Source: Flavobacteriales bacterium UBA972 (lineage in GTDB: Bacteria > Bacteroidota > Bacteroidia > Flavobacteriales > Schleiferiaceae). Taken from it: DNA of 15,758 nucleotides. Shown here one piece after another: positions 1 to 5,573 of the stretch; within the stretch, counting starts at the first letter, position 1; each line of letters begins with the position of its first letter. The DNA is taken from assembly GCA_002292855.1 (NCBI GenBank), contig DBBY01000039.1, positions 4,530 through 20,287 on the forward strand. The letters run 5' to 3'. A program made the translations under genes and the position numbers. The notes beneath the pieces are model-generated. The model was not told the origin of the DNA and made no database searches. It worked only from the letters and a program-made list of their open reading frames with translations.

Positions 1-926
1 TGCTCATAGCGCAGTCCGACTAATGCTGAACCCTTAACTGCCGCAACGCGGGTCCAGGCGGACCCTTCTTCGTCGGGATTGAGGTACTTGGCAACCAGTG
101 CGGTGGCAAGAATAACCCGAACGTCGATCCCGGTGTAGGGATTGGTGGTGGCAATTAGGCTGTACTCAATATTGGCGCCTACGGTCAGTGCCGTGTTCGA
201 CGGGAGGGTCCAGGGCGTGGTGGTCCAGGCAAGCAGGTGCACCGGCAGGTCGCCAAACAGGGCGCGGCTCTGGTCGCTCGCAACCACGGCAAACTGGGCC
301 GTGACCGAAGTGTCGGTTACGTCGCGGTAGCATCCGGGCTGGTTGAGTTCGTGCGAGCTCAGTCCGGTTCCGGCCTTGGGGGAGTAGGGCTGCACGGTGT
401 AGCCCTTGTAGAGCAAGTTTTTGCGGTGCATTTCGCCCAAGAGCCACCAGACCGACTCGATGTACTTCGTTTGGTAGGTCACATAGGGCGTCTCCTGGTC
501 AACCCAGTAGCCCATTTGCTCGGTGAGGCGGTTCCACACGTCGGTGTAGCGCATGACAGCCTCTCGGCAGGCCGCGTTGTAGTCGGCCACGCTGAGGGTT
601 TTGCCGATGTCTTCTTTGGTGATTCCCAGCTCTTTCTCGACGCCCAGTTCCACGGGGAGCCCGTGGGTGTCCCAGCCCGCTCGGCGGTCTACGCGAAAGC
701 CCTTTTGGGTTTTGTAGCGGCAAAAAAGGTCCTTGATGGCGCGGCCCATGACGTGGTGAATGCCCGGCATTCCGTTGGCAGAGGGCGGCCCTTCGTAGAA
801 CACAAAGGCCGGATCCTCAGGGCGGATGGAACGTTCAAAGACCTGCTCTGCCTTCCAGTACTCCAGTGTTTTGCGCTGTATTTCAGGCAGGTTGAGCGCT
901 CCGTGTTCGGGGAATGCTGCACTCAT
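1..926 (-). CDS. ileS: Isoleucyl-tRNA synthetase, N-terminal part (C-terminus beyond window)
   Basis: Charges tRNA-Ile with isoleucine in the cytoplasm. About 308 residues are visible; the gene runs off the window start. The catalytic core opens with PPSANG (47-52), then GIHH (55-58) in place of the class-I HIGH signature, then GWDTHGLPVE at about 78-87. Further on come ESVWW, TPWTLPSN and, at the window edge, KGSALVGLRYE, which belongs to the start of the CP1 editing domain. The general look is that of the eukaryote-like IleRS2 type, and Bacteroidota members are usually above 1000 residues. The start (ATG at 926) overlaps the TGA of the upstream ridA-like gene as ATGA, so translation is probably coupled. 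No promoter is visible immediately upstream. The altered HIGH motif is the notable feature. The family assignment is very secure; the downstream KMSKS motif cannot be seen. Confidence 0.97.
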   Translation of the reverse strand, partial: MSAAFPEHGALNLPEIQRKTLEYWKAEQVFERSIRPEDPAFVFYEGPPSANGMPGIHHVMGRAIKDLFCRYKTQKGFRVDRRAGWDTHGLPVELGVEKELGITKEDIGKTLSVADYNAACREAVMRYTDVWNRLTEQMGYWVDQETPYVTYQTKYIESVWWLLGEMHRKNLLYKGYTVQPYSPKAGTGLSSHELNQPGCYRDVTDTSVTAQFAVVASDQSRALFGDLPVHLLAWTTTPWTLPSNTALTVGANIEYSLIATTNPYTGIDVRVILATALVAKYLNPDEEGSAWTRVAAVKGSALVGLRYE

Positions 927-1345
927 AAGGCGGCAATGCACTTGAGTTCGATGGCGATGGGCGTAGGCAGGGCCGTGACCTGCACCGTAGTGCGGCAGGG
1001 CTTGGGGTCTAGGCCGTCAAAGTACTCGGCATAAATGCGGTTGAATTCCGCAAAATCGCGCTTCATGTCGGTGAGGTAGACGGTGATGTCCACGAGCTGA
1101 TCCCAGCGGGCGCCGGCTTCTTCTAGGGCGGACTTTACGTTGGCCATGACGCTGTGTACCTGGGCTTCGAAGCTGAATTCCAAATAGTTTCCATTCGCAT
1201 CGAGGCGCAATCCAGGCACCGAACTTGCGGCCGCGGCACTTTTTGGCAAGCGCGGACCCATTCCCGAAATAAACAGCAGGTTGCCCACTTGGCGGCTAAC
1301 GGGGTAGCTGCCTACAGCTTGGGGCGTATTGGATTCAGAAGGCAT
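923..1345 (-). CDS. ridA: RidA-family (YjgF/YER057c/UK114) enamine/imine deaminase
   Basis: Predicted 140-residue cytosolic protein of the trimeric RidA family, which hydrolyses reactive 2-aminoacrylate and related imines made by PLP enzymes. Visible features: GNLLFISGMGPR (21-32), the central VMANVKSALEEAGA helix (67-79), DITVYLTDM (86-94), and PCRTTVQV (116-123) with the conserved active-site arginine at 118. A longer stretch than usual lies between residues 31 and 60. The pattern GxYPxxRxVGxLxFxSG also resembles 2-aminomuconate deaminases, so the substrate could be 2-aminomuconate instead. I chose ATG 1345 because it matches the family N-terminus and sits 5 bp after a TACCTTTG element; the 16-residue upstream extension (to 1393) is unlike the family. 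It lies 78 bp after the dehydratase gene and overlaps ileS by 3 nt (ATGA). Confidence 0.9.
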   Translation of the reverse strand: MPSESNTPQAVGSYPVSRQVGNLLFISGMGPRLPKSAAAASSVPGLRLDANGNYLEFSFEAQVHSVMANVKSALEEAGARWDQLVDITVYLTDMKRDFAEFNRIYAEYFDGLDPKPCRTTVQVTALPTPIAIELKCIAAL

Positions 1346-1350
1346 AGGCA

Positions 1351-1358
1351 CAAAGGTA
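1351..1358 (-). promoter_or_regulatory. Bacteroidota -7 element for the ridA-ileS unit
   Basis: TACCTTTG on the minus strand matches the Bacteroidota -7 consensus TAnnTTTG exactly. Only 5 bp separate it from the ridA ATG, so the transcript would start at or within a few bases of the start codon. I see no clear -33 TTG/TTTG at 19-21 bp upstream. Confidence 0.6.
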
Positions 1359-1423
1359 CATGCTAGGCGCAGCTGAGCATTAGTGGCATACACAGCTCGG
1401 CATTCTCAAAACGCTCCACGGGC

Positions 1424-2434
1424 TCATAGGGCAGGCCCCCATTGGTGGGTCGAAAGGTCGAGGTTGCCGCCGCTGAGAATTATGCCAACTCGCTGCCCCT
1501 TAAACACCCCGGCCTGCTTGACCACCGCGGCCAAGGGGGGAGCGCAGTTTGTTTCAACAATGATTTTAAGGCGGTCGGCGATGATTCGCTGGGCGGCCAG
1601 AATCTCCGGGTCGTCTAGGGTGTGAATGGCGGCAACTGTAGCCAAAATGATGGGAAAGTTGATGCTGCCCAGCTCGGTGCGCATTCCGTCGCATACGGTT
1701 TGCGGGTCCGCATTGTGCTCAATTTTCCCCGAAGCGAGTCCGCGCGCGGCATCGTCGGCACCGCTGGGTTCCCCGGCAAAGACGCGAACCGAGGTTCCGC
1801 GCTGCTCGTTCCAACGGGCGACGGCAAAGCCGGTTCCGGCCAAAAGTCCGCCACCGCCCACCGGCACGCCCACCCAGTCCAGCTCGATGCCGCGGGCAGC
1901 GCAGTCCTCCAAAAGTTCCCAGGCGGCAGACCCTTGGCCCAGGATTACGGGGGCCTGGTTCGAGGGGTGGATTTCGACGGCTCCCGTGCGCCCAACTTCG
2001 CGGGCCACGGCCTCGATGCGGGCCGCAAGATTGGGCTCGCATTCAATGATTATCCCACCGGCCGTGCGCACCGCGTCCTTTTTAAACTGCGGGGCGTTGC
2101 TCGGCATCACCACCGTGCATGAAATTCCCAGTTCACGGCTTGCCCATGCCAGGGCTTGCCCGTGGTTGCCCGATGAGTGCGTGCAAACTCCGCCGCGCGG
2201 GAGTCCGCCCGAGGCAAGCTCGCGCAGCGCGTTGGCCACACCCCGCATCTTGAATGCGCCGGACTTTTGAAAGTTTTCGCATTTAAAGTGCAGCTCGGCC
2301 CCAGACCAGGCATTGAGGCTCGCGGACTGCATCAGGGGCGTGCGGTGCAGCGAGCGGGCCAGCTCGGCATAGCGCTGCGCCAGCACTGTGGGGTCTAAAT
2401 AGGGCGTGAAGTAGGGGTCAAAGGCCGGGTGCAT
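1424..2434 (-). CDS. PLP-dependent threonine/serine dehydratase (serine racemase-like, no regulatory domain)
   Basis: Fold-type II PLP enzyme of 336 residues that deaminates threonine or serine to the 2-oxo acid, or racemises serine. Visible motifs: KSGAFKMRG (57-65) with Lys62 as the Schiff-base lysine, SSGNHGQ (87-93), the phosphate-binding glycine loop GGGGLL (193-198), EPSGADD (222-228) matching the divalent-metal site of serine racemase (Glu, Ala, Asp), and SGGN (321-324). The protein ends soon after SGGNLDL, so the C-terminal ACT-like domain of biosynthetic IlvA is absent and isoleucine feedback is not expected. Start: ATG 2434 gives a family-like N-terminus. An in-frame GTG at 2530 would add 32 very basic, cysteine-containing residues not typical of the family. 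The enzyme's imine product is the RidA substrate, and the next gene is RidA-like. Dehydratase versus racemase cannot be settled from sequence. Confidence 0.92.
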   Translation of the reverse strand: MHPAFDPYFTPYLDPTVLAQRYAELARSLHRTPLMQSASLNAWSGAELHFKCENFQKSGAFKMRGVANALRELASGGLPRGGVCTHSSGNHGQALAWASRELGISCTVVMPSNAPQFKKDAVRTAGGIIIECEPNLAARIEAVAREVGRTGAVEIHPSNQAPVILGQGSAAWELLEDCAARGIELDWVGVPVGGGGLLAGTGFAVARWNEQRGTSVRVFAGEPSGADDAARGLASGKIEHNADPQTVCDGMRTELGSINFPIILATVAAIHTLDDPEILAAQRIIADRLKIIVETNCAPPLAAVVKQAGVFKGQRVGIILSGGNLDLSTHQWGPAL

Positions 2435-2439
2435 GGCGG

Positions 2440-2447
2440 CAAAGTTC
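2440..2447 (-). promoter_or_regulatory. Possible proximal -7 element of the dehydratase gene
   Basis: GAACTTTG on the minus strand is one base off TAnnTTTG and lies 5 bp before ATG 2434, the same spacing as for ridA. There is no convincing -33 box at the right distance. It would give a leaderless mRNA, in competition with the stronger-looking promoter at 2570-2602. Confidence 0.35.
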
Positions 2448-2499
2448 GCGATTGCACAGGGACAACACCGCCTAATGACCAGAATTTTGGCCAGAAATG

Positions 2500-2527
2500 A
2501 AAAACGCCGCCTTTTACAGCGACGCTT
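2500..2527 (-). terminator. Terminator-like hairpin with T tract (possible attenuator)
   Basis: Minus-strand arms AAGCGTCGC (2527-2519) and GCGGCGTTT (2510-2502) pair over 9 bp, including two G-U wobbles, around an 8-nt loop; TTTTT occupies 2504-2500. Both wobbles become A-C mismatches on the plus strand, so the structure favours minus-strand RNA. It lies between the strong promoter and the dehydratase start codon. Confidence 0.5.
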
Positions 2528-2539
2528 CACAACCCTTGA

Positions 2540-2566
2540 TGAATCCGCCTCTTGCGAGGCAATTCA
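2540..2566 (-). other. Inverted repeat forming a GNRA-capped hairpin
   Basis: In minus-strand RNA, UGAAU pairs with AUUCA and GCCUC with GAGGC, separated by a 1x2 internal loop and closed by a GCAA tetraloop. On the plus strand the loop reads TTGC, which is not a GNRA loop, so the orientation suggests a minus-strand RNA. Its 5' arm falls at the predicted transcription start. Confidence 0.5.
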
Positions 2567-2569
2567 ATG

Positions 2570-2602
2570 CAAACATAGCAAAAAAATGAGTTATGGTACA
2601 AT
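2570..2602 (-). promoter_or_regulatory. Bacteroidota-type promoter (-33 ATTG, 21 bp, -7 TATGTTTG)
   Basis: TATGTTTG (2577-2570, minus) matches TAnnTTTG exactly, with ATTG (2602-2599) 21 bp upstream, within the usual 19-21 bp spacing. It lies in the AT-rich part of the intergenic region. It would drive the candidate small RNA or the dehydratase leader. With the DUF2795 promoter it is one of the two most complete promoters in the window. Confidence 0.6.
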
Positions 2603-2652
2603 TAACAATAATAAATTTTTATGCGGATTTTAACCTTGGCGGGCTAAGGGCC

Positions 2653-2660
2653 TACCTTTA
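2653..2660 (+). promoter_or_regulatory. Candidate -7 element of the six-gene envelope operon
   Basis: TACCTTTA differs from TAnnTTTG only at the last base and ends 5 bp before the flippase ATG. The -33 region is weak (a T run near 2628-2631). The position predicts a leaderless or nearly leaderless operon mRNA. Confidence 0.5.
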
Positions 2661-2665
2661 GCTCA

Positions 2666-4081
2666 ATGTCGGGCGTACAAAAGCTCTTTGGGGACGCGGC
2701 TTTATACGGCCTCAGCAGCATCCTAGCACGGTTGCTCAACTTTTTAATTACTCCCCTGCTCACCGTTGCGCTGACCAAGGGGGAGTACGGCATCAATAGC
2801 CTGCTCTATGTTTCGGTGGCCTTTGCCATGGTCCTTTTGACCTACGGCATGGAGACGGCCTTCTTTAGGCAAAGCCAACGAGAAGGGGCCGATGCGGAAC
2901 GCGTGTATTCCACCGCCATGACGCTTTTGCTGGCCACCACCGGACTTTTTTTGGCGCTCTTGGTCATGGGATACCGCGGCAGCGCCGTCTGGCTTGGCCT
3001 GGCGGAACACCCAGAGTACCTGCTGTGGACCGGCCTCATCGTGGCCATGGACGTGCTGGCGGCCGTTCCCTTTGCCCGACTGCGTGCCCAGCAGCGTGCC
3101 AAGCGCTTTGTGGCCATTAAAACGGCGCAGATTGGCCTCAATTTGGTCTTGAACTACGCATTTTTTGTCTTCTTCCCGGCCGTTGTAGAGGGCTGGCCCA
3201 AGCTGCAGGTGGGCTATGTCTTGCTGGCCAACTTGGCCGCCAGCGCCCTCATGATGCTTCTGCTCAGCCCAGAGTGGCTTGCCATCAGGCCCGCACGCTT
3301 TGACCGAAGCACCGCCCGCGGCCTAATCGCTTATGGATTCCCCCTGCTGCTCGCCGGCCTGCCGGGCGTGGCCAACGAAATGGTCGACCGCTTTTTCTTA
3401 GAGGCGCTTCTGCCTAGGGGTTCCGCAATAGAGGGAGTTGGCGCCTACTCGGCCGTGTACAAGCTCAGCATCTTCTTGATACTCTTCAACCAAGCCTTTC
3501 GCTTTGCCGCAGAACCCTACTTCTTTAAAAATGCCCAGGGAGACCTGCGCCAGCTGGCCCTGGCCACGAGGCTGTTCGCAGCCCTATTGGCCTTTGGCGT
3601 AGTCGCGGTACTGGCCGGCCTACCCTGGCTCAAATATTTTATTGCGGACAAATACTGGAACGACCTGCTCCTGCTCCCGGTGCTGCTCTTTGCCAACTAC
3701 CTGCTCTCGCTCTCCACCCAAGTGTCGTTGTGGTACAAACTCAGTGACCGCACCATGATTGGCCTGTGGATCACCCTCTTTGGTTTTGCGCTCACGGTGG
3801 CGGGCAACCTACTCTGGATTCCCATCCTTGGGGTCATGGGCGCCGCCTACGCTACCCTGTTGAGCTATGGCGGAATGCTGCTGCTGTCGCTTTTGCTCGG
3901 GCAGTGGTTCAACCCCGTGCCCTACGACTGGGCACGCCTCAGCCTCTATACCCTCTCGGCCTTGGTTTTGGGCGGACTCGCCTTTCACCAGCCCGGCTGG
4001 ATTGCTGCCGCGGCAACCCTTGTGATGCTGGCGGTTCTGCTCCGCAGCGAGCGCGCTATAATTCGACGACGTATCCCCTAA
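2666..4081 (+). CDS. Polysaccharide/lipid-linked oligosaccharide flippase, Wzx/MATE-like membrane protein
   Basis: Integral inner-membrane protein of 471 residues, almost entirely hydrophobic helices separated by short charged loops, consistent with 12-14 transmembrane segments. The N-terminal pattern (GDAALYGLSSILARLLNFL, then PLLTVALTKGEYG) is the usual opening of MOP-superfamily flippases, which move lipid-linked sugars across the membrane. LLAGLPGVANEMVDRFFLE at about residue 230 corresponds to the second half of the fold. It heads an operon that also holds a sugar nucleotidyltransferase, which supports a role in glycan export; the exact substrate is unknown. ATG 2666 follows a -7 element by 5 bp. 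Its stop is 9 nt before the dut ATG, so the two are probably co-translated or closely coupled. Confidence 0.9.
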   Translation: MSGVQKLFGDAALYGLSSILARLLNFLITPLLTVALTKGEYGINSLLYVSVAFAMVLLTYGMETAFFRQSQREGADAERVYSTAMTLLLATTGLFLALLVMGYRGSAVWLGLAEHPEYLLWTGLIVAMDVLAAVPFARLRAQQRAKRFVAIKTAQIGLNLVLNYAFFVFFPAVVEGWPKLQVGYVLLANLAASALMMLLLSPEWLAIRPARFDRSTARGLIAYGFPLLLAGLPGVANEMVDRFFLEALLPRGSAIEGVGAYSAVYKLSIFLILFNQAFRFAAEPYFFKNAQGDLRQLALATRLFAALLAFGVVAVLAGLPWLKYFIADKYWNDLLLLPVLLFANYLLSLSTQVSLWYKLSDRTMIGLWITLFGFALTVAGNLLWIPILGVMGAAYATLLSYGGMLLLSLLLGQWFNPVPYDWARLSLYTLSALVLGGLAFHQPGWIAAAATLVMLAVLLRSERAIIRRRIP

Positions 4082-4090
4082 TTGAGTACC

Positions 4091-4522
4091 ATGATTGCGG
4101 TCATCAACGATTCCCCCTACCCCTTACCGGAGTATGCCACCACCCAGTCTGCGGGCCTGGACCTGCGCGCCCACCTCACCGAGCCCCTGCTGCTGCAGCC
4201 CGGAGAACGCGCTCTGATTCCCACGGGGCTTCGCATGGCCCTGCCTCCGGGTTGGGAAGCCCAGGTTCGCCCCCGTTCTGGTTTGGCCCTCAAGCTGGGC
4301 ATTACGGTACTCAACAGCCCCGGCACCATTGACGCAGACTACCGCGGCCCGGTGGGCGTGATTCTAATCAATCACGGCACGGACTCGTTTAGCGTGGAGC
4401 CCGGCGAGCGCATTGCGCAGCTGGTTTTTGCGCGTTTTGAGCAGGCAGTCTGGCAGCCTGTTAAGGAATTGGACCAGACCGAGCGGGCCGAAGGCGGATT
4501 TGGGCACAGCGGGCGCAGCTAA
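4091..4522 (+). CDS. dut: Deoxyuridine 5'-triphosphate nucleotidohydrolase (dUTPase)
   Basis: Hydrolyses dUTP to dUMP and pyrophosphate, keeping uracil out of DNA and supplying dUMP for thymidylate synthesis. The 143-residue protein has all five motifs of the trimeric family: AGLDLRA (21-27), PRSGLALK (61-68), GTIDADYRG (78-86), GERIAQLVFAR (105-115) and the C-terminal arm EGGFGHSG (134-141). It is full length and apparently active. ATG 4091 gives the standard N-terminus (MIAVINDSPYPLPEYA); an in-frame TTG at 4082, directly after the flippase stop, is an alternative that adds three residues. Its place inside an envelope operon is functionally unrelated but occurs elsewhere in Bacteroidota. 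A possible internal promoter begins just after its stop. Confidence 0.97.
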   Translation: MIAVINDSPYPLPEYATTQSAGLDLRAHLTEPLLLQPGERALIPTGLRMALPPGWEAQVRPRSGLALKLGITVLNSPGTIDADYRGPVGVILINHGTDSFSVEPGERIAQLVFARFEQAVWQPVKELDQTERAEGGFGHSGRS

Positions 4523-4527
4523 GGCCT

Positions 4528-4535
4528 TATTTTTG
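4528..4535 (+). promoter_or_regulatory. Possible internal promoter before the nucleotidyltransferase gene
   Basis: TATTTTTG matches TAnnTTTG exactly and starts 6 bases after the dut stop. The nearest TTTG (4499-4502) is 25 bp upstream, too far for a normal -33. If used, it gives a leader of about 25 nt before ATG 4566, made almost only of C and A. Confidence 0.35.
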
Positions 4536-4565
4536 CCGGACCAAACCAAACCGCCCAACCCAACG

Positions 4566-5573
4566 ATGAACATTATTATTCCCATGGCCGGCCGCGGATC
4601 CCGTCTGCGCCCCCACACCCTGACTACGGCAAAGCCCCTTCTCCCGGTAGCGGGTAAGCCCATTGTTCAGCGCCTGGTCGAAGACATTGCCGCTATAGTG
4701 GGAGACGACCTCAGCCGCATTGCCTATGTGGTGGGCGAGTTTGGCCAAGACGTAGAGAATATGCTATTGGCTGTCGCCGAGGGGCAGGGCGCAAAGGGCA
4801 GCATTCACTACCAAGACAAGCCCTTGGGCACCGCCCACGCCGTACTCTGCGCCGCCGAGCACCTCGAAGGCCCGGTGGTAGTGGCTTTTGCTGACACCCT
4901 GTTTCGGGCCGACTTTAAGCTGGACCAATCCGCCGACGGCGTGATTTGGGTCAACCGAGTCGAAGATCCGCGCGCCTTTGGCGTTGTGAAGCTCAGCGAA
5001 GACGGCCGCATCACCGATTTTATCGAGAAGCCGCAGGAGTTCGTCAGCGACTTGGCCATAATAGGAATTTATTATTTTAAAGACGGAGCCCGCCTGCGCA
5101 AGGAACTGCAGTACCTCATTGACAATGACATCAAGGGCGGCGGCGAATTCCAGCTAACTAGCGTTCTTCAGAGCATGGCCGACGACGGACTCCGCTTTGT
5201 TCCCGGCAGGGTAGAAGCCTGGATGGACTGCGGCAACAAAGACGTTACGGTCGAAACCAACGGACGCATTCTCGAGTTCGTGCAGCACCAGGAGCAGTTG
5301 GTCTCCCCTGATGCCTTGGTGGAGAATTCCCAAATTATTCCGCCGTGCTTCATCGGGCCGGGGGCCAGAATTGTCAACAGCACCGTCGGCCCGCACGTCA
5401 GTATTGGAGCGCGCTCTACCCTGACCGATTCGGTCTTGGCGGACTGCATTGTGGGCGAAGACTCCAGCCTCACGCGCATCACGCTTCGAAACTCCATGAT
5501 TGGCCGCCACGCGGTGCTCGACGGGCAGTTTGTTTCGCTCAGTTTGGGCGACTATTCCCGACTCGAAGGCTGA
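4566..5573 (+). CDS. Sugar-phosphate nucleotidyltransferase with left-handed beta-helix C-terminus
   Basis: Predicted cytosolic enzyme that joins an NTP and a sugar 1-phosphate to give an NDP-sugar. The 335-residue protein starts with the nucleotide-binding signature MAGRGSRLRP (7-16) and AKPLLPVAGKP (22-32, Lys23). It continues with QDKPLGTAHA (83-92), the metal-binding aspartate in FADTLF (Asp110), EKPQEF (155-160), GGGEFQLT (191-198) and MDCGNK (220-225, Asp221). The last approximately 85 residues carry hexapeptide-like repeats (IIPPCFIGPGA, VGPHVSIGA, IVGEDSSL), a left-handed beta-helix. It resembles glucose-1-phosphate thymidylyltransferases or mannose-1-phosphate guanylyltransferases; base and sugar specificity cannot be decided. 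Its TGA overlaps the next gene's ATG (TGATG). The flippase in the same operon suggests glycan synthesis. Confidence 0.92.
   Translation: MNIIIPMAGRGSRLRPHTLTTAKPLLPVAGKPIVQRLVEDIAAIVGDDLSRIAYVVGEFGQDVENMLLAVAEGQGAKGSIHYQDKPLGTAHAVLCAAEHLEGPVVVAFADTLFRADFKLDQSADGVIWVNRVEDPRAFGVVKLSEDGRITDFIEKPQEFVSDLAIIGIYYFKDGARLRKELQYLIDNDIKGGGEFQLTSVLQSMADDGLRFVPGRVEAWMDCGNKDVTVETNGRILEFVQHQEQLVSPDALVENSQIIPPCFIGPGARIVNSTVGPHVSIGARSTLTDSVLADCIVGEDSSLTRITLRNSMIGRHAVLDGQFVSLSLGDYSRLEG

Larger units (their letters stand above)
2497..2566 (-). ncRNA. Candidate ~70-nt small RNA or terminated leader upstream of the dehydratase gene
   Basis: Unrecognised element, proposed from layout alone. A good minus-strand promoter (2570-2602) would start RNA at about 2566-2563. 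The RNA would begin with a stem-loop (2566-2540) capped by a GCAA (GNRA) tetraloop and end at a 9-bp stem followed by five T (2527-2500). No convincing start codon and protein lie in between; a TTG-initiated 11-codon frame is possible. Read-through would instead give a leader of about 130 nt on the dehydratase mRNA. I do not match it to any known RNA family. Confidence 0.35.

Noticed and set aside
237..1034. Plus-strand open frame of 265 codons
   Set aside because: It is antisense to ileS and the ridA-like gene, both unmistakable; GC-rich coding DNA commonly leaves such frames, and its product resembles no family.
2435..2530. N-terminal extension of the dehydratase to GTG 2530
   Set aside because: The added 32 residues are very basic and cysteine-containing, overlap the terminator-like hairpin, and are unlike family N-termini.
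2539..2589. 16-codon plus-strand frame in the intergenic region
   Set aside because: No conserved features, no ribosome-binding or promoter context; it merely crosses the hairpin.
4413..4565. Extension of the nucleotidyltransferase into dut
   Set aside because: The extension is dut coding sequence in another frame; MNIIIPMAGRG at 4566 is the family start.
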